Assembly: GCF_000482385.1 (NCBI RefSeq)
Contig: NZ_AXVD01000026.1
Location: 1 to 64,000, forward strand
Direction of reading: 5' to 3'
Source of the DNA: Nocardia sp. CNY236
GTDB taxonomy: Bacteria > Actinomycetota > Actinomycetes > Mycobacteriales > Mycobacteriaceae
DNA length: 64,000 bases
In this document: positions 10,958 through 18,362 of the stretch, in pieces
Layout of the letters: each line of letters opens with the position of its first letter
Numbering within the stretch: the stretch's first letter is position 1
Program-made: the position numbers and the translations under genes
Notes under the pieces: generated by a model
Database searches by the model: none
What the model was told of the DNA's origin: nothing
What the model saw: the letters and a program-made list of their open reading frames with translations, nothing else

Positions 10958-11092
10958 CCGCCTTATCCAAATCCAAACTCGTTCGCGCCCGGCCGTGGCA
11001 CTTCCCAGGGTCGCGCAAGGTCGGCGTGGCGATGGCCTGATCCCGCCGCGCCGCGCCGCTTTCCCTTTTCACCAGAAATTGGAGGCACTTTC

Positions 11093-11289
11093 GTGTCGAG
11101 CAAGACCCCCGTTGTCAACTCCTATAACGGCTGGGATGATCCCCTGGAAGAGGTCATCGTCGGCACCGTTGCCATGGGGGCACGTCCCGGATTCGCGCCT
11201 GCCCTGAGCCCACGCCCACCGCCAGGTGCGCAGCCAGAACTCGAGCACGCGCCCGCGGGACGTCCTGATCGGCGCGCGGGTGGCCGAGG
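11093..11289 (+). pseudogene. Amidinotransferase, N-terminal remnant (broken)
   Basis: A good ribosome site (GGAGG at 11081-11085) precedes GTG 11093, and the protein opens PVVNSYNGWDDPLEEVIVG, which is the start of glycine/inosamine-type amidinotransferases (family form NSYNEWDPLEEVIVG). After about 40 residues the similarity stops. A second in-family scrap, SRPRDV-like (RPRDVLIGARVAEAQEH), appears in another frame near 11235-11300 before a stop, so most of the 350-residue enzyme, with its catalytic Cys and His, has been lost. Amidinotransferases make guanidino groups in several natural products. This suggests that the ancestral pathway carried such a group. Confidence 0.65.
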
Positions 11290-11371
11290 CTCAGGAGCAC
11301 TAAAAGCTGTCTTTTGAACGCCTCGTCTCGGAGCTTCGTCTTCCTGACACGAGCCGTTCCCTACCGCGCTC

Positions 11372-11718
11372 TTGCGAAGCTACACCCCTGAGGGAAACAC
11401 CCCCGATGGCAAGTCGGCCATCAACGCAAACCTCGACTTCGGCCTGGTCTCGAACGATGCGGGCGAGTCACCGACCGGAGTCATCACCTACGCCACAGCC
11501 CTTTTTGACCATGGCACCGTGGAGCGTTTCACGACCACATACCAATCCACCCTGACACAGTTTGCGAGGGCGAAATGAAGCTGGCCGCTTTGAACCTGCT
11601 GTCGGAAGACGAGCAGCGACGACTTCTCGACGCAAATAAGGACCCAGAGCTGTCCTTCCCGGCGAATGCCACCATCGCCGAGCTGCAGAGCCCTGAGTTC
11701 GATGGGAGTCCGTCGTGA
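11372..11718 (+). pseudogene. NRPS remnant: condensation-domain tail and start of adenylation domain, frameshifted
   Basis: The first frame (11372-11578) includes GVITYATALFDHGTVERF, the characteristic end of an NRPS condensation domain, and stops at 11576-11578. The second frame (from 11575) continues LNLLSEDEQRRLLDANKD and PANATIAEL, the usual condensation-to-adenylation linker (family form LLSEDERRRLL), then stops at 11716-11718. A frame change of one base at the ATGA junction joins them, so this is one broken gene, not two. About 115 residues of a protein normally over 1000 remain. The aminotransferase gene begins at its last codon. Confidence 0.7.
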
Positions 11719-12803
11719 GCCCCAGCTACCCCCTGACCTCAACCATGACCTCGGTGTCGGATGCTCGGCGCTCGGAGATCCTCGCCTCGCCACAGTTCGG
11801 TCGGCACTTCACCGAGCACATGGTTACGGCAGTGTGGACAATCGAGGACGGCTGGCACGAGCGCGCGGTCGGCCCCCTCGAACCGTTCGCCCTACATCCA
11901 GGCACGGCTGCACTGCACTACGCGCAGGAGATCTTCGAGGGCCTCAAGGCCTATCGCCACGCCGACGGCGGCGTCTTTCTGTTCCGTCCGGAAGCCAACG
12001 CGCAGCGCTTCGCCCGCTCCGCCGAACGGTTGGCTCTACCGCAACTGACCGAGGAAGACTTCCTCGCCAGTGTGGAGGCGCTCATCCGGGTGGACCAGCG
12101 CTGGGTTCCGACTCCTACCAGTGAGGAGAGCCTATACCTGCGACCGTTCATGTTTGCCGCGGACGAATTCCTGGGCATCCGGCCGCCCGAACGCGTCATC
12201 TACTCCGTCATCGCCTGGCCGACCGGCCCACTGTTCGCCTCCGGCCACAACGGAGTAACGCTGTGGGTGAGCAGCCGCTATACCCGCTCGGCGCCGGGTG
12301 GCACCGGCGGCGCAAAGTGTGGTGGCAACTACGCCGCGAGTTTCGCCGCCCAGATCGAGGCCCAGCAGCACGGCTGCGATCAGGTCATGTACCTGGACCG
12401 GATAGGCGGCGAGGGAAACCTAGAGGAGTCGGGCACGATGAACCTCTGCCTTGTCACCGCGAGCGGACACCTGATCACTCCGGCGCTCGGCACCATCCTG
12501 GAGGGCGTCACCCGCGACGCAATCCTCACGCTTGCAGCGGATCACGCGCTGACTCCGATGGAACGGACGATCTCCCTCGACGAATTGCGCTCCGGTGTGG
12601 CTGACGGCGGTTTCACCGAGGCATTCGCCGCAGGCACTGCAGCTGTGATCACGCCGATCGTCGGGTTCAAGGGCGAAGGTTATGCGTTCACGGTGGGCGC
12701 AGGGACCCCTGGGAAGCGCACGATGGCGTTGCGCGACCAGCTCCTCGGTATCCAATACGGTCGTGTCGCGGATCATCACGGCTGGATGCGGCGCGTGCTG
12801 TGA
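11715..12803 (+). CDS. ilvE: Branched-chain amino acid aminotransferase (IlvE type)
   Basis: This 362-residue, full-length fold-type IV PLP aminotransferase transfers the amino group between glutamate and branched-chain 2-oxo acids. Visible family features: the N-terminal ALHYAQEIFEGLKAYR motif, YLRPFMFA, the PLP lysine Lys201 in GGAKCGGNYAAS, and LEESGTMN near residue 240. GTG 11715 has GGGA eight bases upstream and overlaps the stop of the NRPS remnant. It looks intact, while everything around it (NRPS, amidinotransferase, narK fragment) is broken, so it may have kept a use in primary metabolism or may simply be the last survivor of the pathway, supplying branched amino or keto acids. A housekeeping ilvE elsewhere would decide between these. 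Confidence 0.9.
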   Translation: MSPSYPLTSTMTSVSDARRSEILASPQFGRHFTEHMVTAVWTIEDGWHERAVGPLEPFALHPGTAALHYAQEIFEGLKAYRHADGGVFLFRPEANAQRFARSAERLALPQLTEEDFLASVEALIRVDQRWVPTPTSEESLYLRPFMFAADEFLGIRPPERVIYSVIAWPTGPLFASGHNGVTLWVSSRYTRSAPGGTGGAKCGGNYAASFAAQIEAQQHGCDQVMYLDRIGGEGNLEESGTMNLCLVTASGHLITPALGTILEGVTRDAILTLAADHALTPMERTISLDELRSGVADGGFTEAFAAGTAAVITPIVGFKGEGYAFTVGAGTPGKRTMALRDQLLGIQYGRVADHHGWMRRVL

Positions 12804-12805
12804 CC

Positions 12806-12868
12806 CAGCGGGGCATGGTGCCGGGTTGGTTCCTCGTCAGCACGTACGCCGAGGTGCGCGAGGCTATA
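12806..12868 (+). pseudogene. Possible cytochrome P450 N-terminal scrap
   Basis: Directly after the aminotransferase stop the frame reads MVPGWFLVSTYAEVREAI, which resembles the first conserved segment of actinobacterial P450s (W.VTRY.DVREAL). The match is only about 20 residues and ends exactly where similarity to narK starts, so it would be a junction scrap. Weak call. Confidence 0.3.
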
Positions 12869-13146
12869 GCGACGCCATGATGAGCGCGATGCCGGCCGCC
12901 ATGCCGAAGAAGACGTACATGGTGATCTTCGCGCCGCCCACGCGGTCACCGAGCCAGCCGCCGAACGAGCCGACGAACGCGCAGAGGAAGGCCAGGTTGC
13001 CCAAGGTGCTCATCCACCCGATCTCCATCAAGTCGGGGTGGCCTTCAGCAGCGTCGGGAAGGCGAACGAGAAACCGATGAACGACCCGAAGGTGCCGATG
13101 TGCAAGAAGGCCATGATCCAGGTGTGCTGGTTGGTCAAGGCCAACT
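12868..13146 (-). pseudogene. Broken partial second copy of narK
   Basis: About 280 bases match the functional narK at 16320-16614 almost base for base, in the same orientation. Differences include a 12-base in-frame loss (after about 12965) and a 4-base loss (around 13040) that shifts the frame, plus scattered substitutions. It covers only the middle of the transporter. Its left edge abuts the P450-like scrap and its right edge lies 6 bases from the second 35-bp repeat. Either a paralogous narK was destroyed here or a piece was copied and inserted during rearrangement. Confidence 0.9.
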
Positions 13147-13152
13147 GGAAAG

Positions 13153-13187
13153 GCTTCTTCGGATTCCGAATCCTTACTCTTGTAGTT
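13153..13187. repeat. 35-bp perfect direct repeat, copy 2
   Basis: Identical to 7332-7366. On the minus strand this copy holds the last four codons and stop of the lipoprotein gene, then the GGATTC/GAATCC inverted repeat. It separates the narK fragment from the type VII-like operon. Confidence 0.9.
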
Positions 13188-13746
13188 CCTGAGTAATGTC
13201 TACTATGAATTGAGCTGCCTTGGCGACCTGCTCTTCCGACATGCGCAGCGTACCATCTTGTGTGCGTATTCCCCGTTCGCGTATTAGAAATTGCCCGTTC
13301 CAGTCCCCAATTCTAGTGGCGAGTTCTATTCTTCTTCGAGGGGTGGAAAGCTCATTTCGCTCCCAGAGCTCTACCGTATAACCAGGGACGGCCGTGAATC
13401 CTTCTTCCCCATAGGTGGGATCCGGTTCACCTGGATCACGCCTCACGTACGCGAAGCCGCTACCTGGCCCTGGATCATCCGGCCCCGCTGTAGATTCGAT
13501 AACACAGGCTCCGTTTTTATGGTGCGGAGAATCCAATTCTCGGGGAGAATCTATTCTGATCTGAATCGCGTGCAGTTCGTTCTCGAAGAAGTCGAACAGG
13601 GGCTCGCACAGATCACGCATCGTGTGTTGGGCTCGGGGTGTAGTCACAGTGGTGGAGATGAGGGGGCTGCCGGTTTGGGTACTCGAGCACGCTGTCAATG
13701 CCGATGCAGAAACCAGAGTGACCAAGATTGCCCTGAACGGTCTCAT
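13174..13746 (-). CDS. Putative lipoprotein (DUF3558-like), last gene of an ESX-substrate-type operon
   Basis: This is a 190-residue protein with a lipoprotein signal: a short basic start, a hydrophobic stretch and the lipobox SALTAC (Cys about residue 20), followed by a Ser/Thr-rich linker. The mature part has two further cysteines (DLCEPLF, NGACVIES) and recalls the small actinobacterial DUF3558-type lipoproteins, though I see no diagnostic motif. Its ATG overlaps the stop of the upstream gene by four bases (13743-13746), so it is translated together with the helical protein before it. It should sit on the outer face of the cell membrane, where it could act as partner or immunity protein of the secreted products; that role is inference. 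Its final codons lie in the 35-bp repeat. Confidence 0.7.
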   Translation of the reverse strand: MRPFRAILVTLVSASALTACSSTQTGSPLISTTVTTPRAQHTMRDLCEPLFDFFENELHAIQIRIDSPRELDSPHHKNGACVIESTAGPDDPGPGSGFAYVRRDPGEPDPTYGEEGFTAVPGYTVELWERNELSTPRRRIELATRIGDWNGQFLIRERGIRTQDGTLRMSEEQVAKAAQFIVDITQELQE

Positions 13747-14624
13747 TGAATGATTCGATCACTCTTGACCGACCACTTATTGTTATCGTCGAGGACGCTT
13801 CCGTCGCTGTATTCCTCGCCGGGAAGCACGACAGTCCCATTCTCTTCCACCCGGCCGGTGACCGCAGAGGGCCACTTGTTGTCTGGGATTCCGTCTTGAA
13901 CGGCAGTTTGTCTAGCGATGCGGTTCCCGTAGATGATAAGATTGTGTGCCATCTCAGCGAGATCGCCCAATGTGTCAGTGATGAATTTCGCCAATCCCAT
14001 GGCCATCTCCATTATCTCTTTGGCCTCGAGTGCAGCAAACGGACCCTTCGTTGCTAGAACAGTTACCGACTCGGCCACATTCTCGGCGAATTTGGTACTA
14101 TGTTCTGCAAGGTCCTTGTAGAATTCCAGGGCCTCCAATGCCACTGCTTCTAGATCTGGCGCCACCGCACCGGAAAGCTGACGCATTGCGTGAAATGCCC
14201 TACCCTGTAAGTCACGCATGTCTCTGTACCGATCAGCGGCGATGCCTTGCCAGTCCGACTTCAGATCTGTCGCGCCCCAGGCTGTGCGGGCCTGCATGAA
14301 AGTGCCTTCAATACTGCGCCATCGATCTGCGTAATAGATGAACGTTATCGGCACTAGTGCGCCTTTAAGAAATTCGGACAGCTTCGTTTTGACATCTTCC
14401 ACCGCACTGATGATCTCATCACGGTTCTCACACAGATGCTCGACGATTTTCTCGACTGCGAAATGACCAAGCGGATTAAAGCCAGTCGCAGTATGTCCCA
14501 TTATTCTGACAACTAAGACAAGGTCTTCGAAACCGCTCTGCACTTTGTCCGGAAGCTGGTCTATAGACTCCTTGTTTGTTTGTATCATGTCGATCTGTTC
14601 TTGAATATCTTGACGGGTATCCAT
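13743..14624 (-). CDS. Helical protein with WXG-like motif, putative type VII secretion substrate
   Basis: This 293-residue protein is almost entirely predicted helix. The segment SDWQGIAADRYRDM (about residues 122-136) resembles the W-x-G turn of WXG100/ESX substrates, and the following helix is long and rich in Ala and Glu. The last 50 residues are polar, with NGTVVLPGEEYSDGSV, and may be a small variable C-terminal domain. I recognise no toxin fold. It overlaps the lipoprotein gene by four bases and follows the EspC-like gene with a gap of ten bases. Base composition is clearly AT-richer than the flanks, a sign of transfer. An ESX-exported effector or adhesin is the likely role; the identity is uncertain. 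Confidence 0.6.
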   Translation of the reverse strand: MDTRQDIQEQIDMIQTNKESIDQLPDKVQSGFEDLVLVVRIMGHTATGFNPLGHFAVEKIVEHLCENRDEIISAVEDVKTKLSEFLKGALVPITFIYYADRWRSIEGTFMQARTAWGATDLKSDWQGIAADRYRDMRDLQGRAFHAMRQLSGAVAPDLEAVALEALEFYKDLAEHSTKFAENVAESVTVLATKGPFAALEAKEIMEMAMGLAKFITDTLGDLAEMAHNLIIYGNRIARQTAVQDGIPDNKWPSAVTGRVEENGTVVLPGEEYSDGSVLDDNNKWSVKSDRIIQ

Positions 14625-14634
14625 ATCTCACCTG

Positions 14635-14949
14635 TCAGTACAGTTGGCGGAATTCGTGTTCGCGGCGACGGTCTTCCTCTTCGTAGACATTCGCAACAAT
14701 TCGCAAAGTATCGGCTATTTCTCGACATGCCTCGGCACCCTCCGTCGCTCGATCCCGGACATAACCAGGAGTGGGTGAGTACTTGTCGAATGCTATTGCG
14801 AATACGCCGGCCTCTATTCGGGTGAACTCGACATCGGCAGTTCTTCTGGCCGCTTCGTCCAAATGTTCCGCGGCCTTTTCCCATTCTGACGCAGTGGTGC
14901 GCATTTGCTCCAAGGCGGCGTAGATTTGCTCCTGGCTCGGTGCGGCCAT
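14635..14949 (-). CDS. Small helical protein, EspC/WXG100-like (type VII secretion target type)
   Basis: This 104-residue protein has the size and helix-turn-helix character of ESX targets such as EspC/DUF2580 proteins: TASEWEKAAEHLDEAARR, then a central break (YSPTPGYVRDRA), then a second helix ending in REHEFRQLY. ATG 14949 is chosen because it follows GGGAGC at a good distance and starts two bases after the upstream gene; the frame is open further upstream but only within that gene. Probably secreted as a pair with the neighbouring helical protein. There are no membrane segments and no cysteines. Confidence 0.6.
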   Translation of the reverse strand: MAAPSQEQIYAALEQMRTTASEWEKAAEHLDEAARRTADVEFTRIEAGVFAIAFDKYSPTPGYVRDRATEGAEACREIADTLRIVANVYEEEDRRREHEFRQLY

Positions 14950-14951
14950 CT

Positions 14952-15629
14952 CTAACGCTCCCTTTCTTCGAATAGCTTGCGCCGGTGACGGGTCAGCTGA
15001 AATTGGAGATCGTCGACGGAATATCGTGAATAGTCCCCTCGCACTTCGAACCTCGGGCGTAGGGCGCGCGTCTGGTCCGCGCAGTACAGGATTTCGTCGG
15101 CGATCTGCATCCGGTCGGCTTGCTGCGCCCAGTCCGACCACACTGTAATGGATTTCAACGCAGTTCGATCGGCGCGAACCAGAACGGCGGGCTCGTCGTA
15201 GACTTCCGCTCGGCCGTGAACCCGGTAGTCGCCGCGCCCCACCACTGCGCGGCATGTGTCCCGATACTGATCCCAGGTCTCTGTTTCGAGCAACAGCATC
15301 AGGATCGTGCGGTGGGAAGGCACTGCGGATTCGGATACGGATTCTGGTGATGGCCACTTCTCCGCGGAGAAGTGTTCTGCCATACGCTCGGCGACGGCGC
15401 CTCGATACGCGCGGAGAAGCTCTTCACCGACCTCGTGTGGCTCCACATAGCGGCTCCATTGCGCGCTCAACTCGACGCGAACCGGAAGTAGCCCGGCGTC
15501 GAGGTGCATGGTCGCGAACGACGAACCGGCTGTGTTCCAGGCCGGATCGGGCTCTGCGGCAGCGTCTTTGTCCGGTGGGTCCTCGTCCCAGTCATCGTCG
15601 TAGTCGTGAAAGTTGGATTGGATAACCAT
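14952..15629 (-). CDS. Hypothetical protein, first gene of the ESX-substrate-type operon (YbaB-like segment possible)
   Basis: This 225-residue acidic protein begins with an Asp-rich stretch (FHDYDDDWDEDPPDKDAA). The part LLPVRVELSAQWSRYV followed by EVGEELLRAYRGAVAERM has the strand-then-helix pattern of YbaB/EbfC-like proteins that often accompany ESX substrate genes; this similarity is weak and read by eye. The C-terminal part (SDWAQQADRMQIADEI) is helical and charged. It leads the four-gene operon, with a two-base gap to the next gene. A chaperone or regulatory role for the secreted proteins would fit, but I do not recognise it with confidence. Confidence 0.5.
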   Translation of the reverse strand: MVIQSNFHDYDDDWDEDPPDKDAAAEPDPAWNTAGSSFATMHLDAGLLPVRVELSAQWSRYVEPHEVGEELLRAYRGAVAERMAEHFSAEKWPSPESVSESAVPSHRTILMLLLETETWDQYRDTCRAVVGRGDYRVHGRAEVYDEPAVLVRADRTALKSITVWSDWAQQADRMQIADEILYCADQTRALRPRFEVRGDYSRYSVDDLQFQLTRHRRKLFEERER

Positions 15630-15869
15630 GAACGCACCTCACAACGGACGTGGGTGATCCGGCCGCGCAGCCTGGACGTCCAGAGATTGCCACCTAACCT
15701 CCCACTCGCACTTGGTCTTCCCGCGATCGATCGCGGTCAGTGGTGTAACAATGTCCGGCGCTCGATAGGTTGTCAAACCGGGGGCGGATCGTCTCGGCCG
15801 GTGGTCTGGATGGGGGTGTGAAGCTGGTGTCGCACCAGGGGCGCCTGCGTGGAAAGAGGGGTGTGGAAA

Positions 15870-15909
15870 CGCCTGTGTCCCGCGGCCGTGAGACCGCGGG
15901 ACACAGGCG
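15870..15909 (-). terminator. Terminator hairpin of narK
   Basis: A perfect 16-bp stem (15870-15885 with 15894-15909) with an 8-base loop, beginning 10 bases after the narK stop. It has no T-tract, as is usual in high-GC actinobacteria. Confidence 0.75.
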
Positions 15910-15918
15910 ATGTGGTGA

Positions 15919-17400
15919 TCAGACGTTCGCGTACGCCAGCGAGGGGGCGCGCGCAACGGCGAACGAGGACCGGAGGTAGAACCACCAGGTGATGCCGCCC
16001 ATCACCAGGAACGCCACCGCGTATCCCCAGAACGCGGGCGCCATACTCCCGAAGTTGATGTTGGACAGGCGTAGCGCCTGCTGCAGCAGCCAGCCGCCGC
16101 CCGCGCCCACCGCGCCGATGACGCCGATCGCGGCGCCGGCCTGCCGCTTGGCCGAGGCGGCTACTTCGGAGGGGTTCTTGCCCTGGGCCAGTGCGCGCCG
16201 CTTGGATTCCGCGCCGAAGATCATCGGGATCATCCGGTAGGCGGACCCGTTGCCTACGCCGGTCAAAATGAACAGCAGCAGGAAGGAGATGAGATACATC
16301 GGGAAGTTCTTCACCGACAGCGACGCCATGATGAGCGCGATGCCGGCCGCCATGCCGATGAAGACGTACATGGTGATCTTCGCGCCGCCCACGCGGTCAC
16401 CGAGCCAGCCGCCGAACGGGCGGCTGAACGACCCGACGAACGCGCCGAGGAAGGCCAGGTTGCCCAGGGTGCTCATCCACCCGATCTCCACCAAGTCGGG
16501 GAAGTTGGCCTTCAGCAGCGTCGGGAAGGCGAACGAGAAGCCGATGAACGACCCGAAGGTGCCGATGTACAGGAAGGCCATGATCCAGGTGTGCTGGTTG
16601 GTCAAGGCCAACTTGTAGGACTGCCCGTCGGACTGGGCATGGCTGATGCTGTCCATGTACCGCAGAGCCGCGTACATCGCGGCCACGATGAACGGCACCC
16701 ACACCAGCACCGCGAGCGTGATGCCGAAGCGGTAGCCGCCGGCGTCCTTGGCCATGAGGTGAGTGCCCAGCGTGATCACCAGCGGCAGCAGCAGCTGAGT
16801 CTGGGCGACGCCCATATTGCCGCCGGCGGCGTTGATTCCGAGCGCCGCGCCCTTCTTGCCTTCCGGGAAGAAGAAGTTGATGTTGGCCATCGACGAGGAG
16901 AAGTTGCCGCCGCCGACGCCGGCCAGCGCGGCCAGGATCATGAACACCCACATAGGCGTACCCGGCTGGTTGATGAAGAACGCCAGGCCCAGTGTGGGAA
17001 ACAGCAGCATGCCCGCGCTGAACGCGGTGAACGCGCGCCCGCCGAATTTCGGGATGGCGAAGGTGTAGGGCACCCGGAGCATGGCCCCGACCAAGGTCGG
17101 TGTCGAGGTGAGCAGCAGGGCGTTGCTGACCGCGGTCGGGTTTCCTTGCCCCAGACCGGCGAGGAAGCTGAATCCGGCTGGTCCCATTGCGGTGACCACG
17201 CTGCCCCAGATCACCCAGATGCTGAAGCCGAGGTTCTCTGCGAAGACCGAGAGAATCAGGTTCTTGCGCGCGGTGAACTTGCCGCCCGATTCCCAGAACT
17301 GCTCGTTGTCGGGTTCCCAATGGTCCAGCCAGCGCCCACGCTTCTGATGGTGGAAGGTCGGCGGCTGCAACTCCTGGCCGGTGGCTGCCACAGCGGTCAT
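15919..17400 (-). CDS. narK: Nitrate/nitrite transporter NarK (MFS)
   Basis: This 493-residue, 12-segment major facilitator protein is of the NarK/nitrate-nitrite porter family, moving nitrate in and/or nitrite out across the cell membrane. The conserved glycine-rich motif GVGGGNFSSSMANINFFFP in segment 5 is the nitrate signature, and RPFGGWLGDRVGG is the MFS loop motif. ATG 17400 is chosen because it follows GAGAGGAC; the frame is open 153 bases further upstream but without a good site or family similarity. It is transcribed alone and ends at a strong hairpin. A candidate GlnR-type motif lies about 170-190 bases upstream. A damaged partial copy exists at 12868-13146. Confidence 0.95.
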   Translation of the reverse strand: MTAVAATGQELQPPTFHHQKRGRWLDHWEPDNEQFWESGGKFTARKNLILSVFAENLGFSIWVIWGSVVTAMGPAGFSFLAGLGQGNPTAVSNALLLTSTPTLVGAMLRVPYTFAIPKFGGRAFTAFSAGMLLFPTLGLAFFINQPGTPMWVFMILAALAGVGGGNFSSSMANINFFFPEGKKGAALGINAAGGNMGVAQTQLLLPLVITLGTHLMAKDAGGYRFGITLAVLVWVPFIVAAMYAALRYMDSISHAQSDGQSYKLALTNQHTWIMAFLYIGTFGSFIGFSFAFPTLLKANFPDLVEIGWMSTLGNLAFLGAFVGSFSRPFGGWLGDRVGGAKITMYVFIGMAAGIALIMASLSVKNFPMYLISFLLLFILTGVGNGSAYRMIPMIFGAESKRRALAQGKNPSEVAASAKRQAGAAIGVIGAVGAGGGWLLQQALRLSNINFGSMAPAFWGYAVAFLVMGGITWWFYLRSSFAVARAPSLAYANV

Positions 17401-17571
17401 CGGCACGTCCTCTCGATTTTTGCTCGACCGGTCCTCATCGCGGCATGGCTGCCAACGGCGGCTGTCGAGTTCGAATTGCGGTCGAGACAACCGTAGGAGT
17501 CGGTTATTTCGTTCCCGTGGCGTCCGATGACGTTTCCGGCAAATCCGGCTCACTGTGCGTGGAGCGCGGCG

Positions 17572-17587
17572 GTGACCACTTGGTTAC
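17572..17587. promoter_or_regulatory. Weak GlnR-like box upstream of narK
   Basis: GTGAC-N6-GTTAC resembles two consecutive half-sites of the actinobacterial GlnR motif (gTnAC-n6-GaAAC), the second with two mismatches. It lies 172 bases upstream of the narK start, in the gap to the GntR gene. Confidence 0.3.
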
Positions 17588-17625
17588 ACCCACGACGAGG
17601 TGATTTCCGGCACAGGAGTGCCGGG

Positions 17626-18297
17626 TCAGCGCGCGTCCGGGTACTCCGCGATCAGCGAATTGAGGAAGCATCGGGTCGCCGAGGCGGCGCGCTCGGAATC
17701 GCCGTCGATCACCGCGTGCACCAACGCGGCGTGTTCCTCGCCGTAGGAGTCCTCGGACTTCAACGCTTGAGCGCGGATGACTTCCTCGATGATCGGCAGC
17801 AGCGAATCGTAGACCTCGAGATACACGGCATTGTGGCTCGCGACGACGATCGCGCGATGCAGTTGGACATCGGCTTCGACGGACGCGGCCGGGTCCTCGT
17901 TCCAGCGCTTGTCCCGTTCGGCCAGCAGCCGCGACAGGTTCGCGATGTCGGAGTCGTCGCGTCGCCGGGCAGCCAACGCCGCGGCTGTGGTGTCCAGCGC
18001 GAGGCGCAACTCCAACACGTCGCGCTCCTGGGCATCGGCAAAGTATTTGCCCAGGGTTCCGCCGACGTCCGAGGTCGCGATCACATAGGTGCCCGAGCCC
18101 TGCCGGCGTTCCAGCATGCCCGTGTGCACCAAGGCCTGCACTGCCTCACGCACGGTGTTTCGGCCGGTGCCGGTGAGCTCGGTGAGCTCCGGCTCGGTCG
18201 GGATGCGTGCCCCGACCGGCCAACGGCCGGAACGTATTTCGGCACGGAGCTGCTCTGTGACCTGAGCGATGAGACTGGTGCGCCGGACAGTTTGCAC
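17626..18297 (-). CDS. GntR-family regulator, FadR/FCD subfamily
   Basis: This is a 223-residue protein. The N-terminal winged helix (residues 5-70) includes LRAEIRSGRWPVGARIPTE, LTELTGTGRNTVREAVQALV and the wing ERRQGSGTYV. The C-terminal all-helical FCD ligand domain has the usual Arg/Asp/His positions (ELRLALD, HRAIVVASHN, EHAALVHAVIDG). GTG 18297 places the start directly before VQTVRRTSLIAQV; the frame is open further upstream, into the divergent gene's promoter. It is divergent from an MFS gene 65 bases away, and the shared interval holds TTGT-CGC-ACAA, which fits the FadR-subfamily consensus TNGTNNNACNA. It probably represses the MFS gene and perhaps itself. The effector is unknown. 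Confidence 0.88.
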   Translation of the reverse strand: MQTVRRTSLIAQVTEQLRAEIRSGRWPVGARIPTEPELTELTGTGRNTVREAVQALVHTGMLERRQGSGTYVIATSDVGGTLGKYFADAQERDVLELRLALDTTAAALAARRRDDSDIANLSRLLAERDKRWNEDPAASVEADVQLHRAIVVASHNAVYLEVYDSLLPIIEEVIRAQALKSEDSYGEEHAALVHAVIDGDSERAASATRCFLNSLIAEYPDAR

Positions 18298-18325
18298 GAC
18301 GACAGCGTACCGCCCATCACAGGGG

Positions 18326-18356
18326 GTTGTCGCACAACATCCTGTCATCCTATGAT
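18326..18356 (+). promoter_or_regulatory. Promoter and GntR operator of the MFS gene
   Basis: GTTGT-CGC-ACAAC (18326-18338) is a perfect inverted repeat that fits the FadR-type operator. It overlaps a -35 element TTGTCG (18327-18332), followed after 18 bp by the -10 element TATGAT (18351-18356). The first usable GTG (18363) lies 6 bases after the -10, so the transcript is probably leaderless. Confidence 0.65.
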
Positions 18357-18362
18357 TCTTCG

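Noticed and set aside
15630..15869. Short plus-strand frame (15770-15979) between the ESX-type operon and narK
   Set aside because: No ribosome site, runs into the terminator hairpin and narK, no family similarity.
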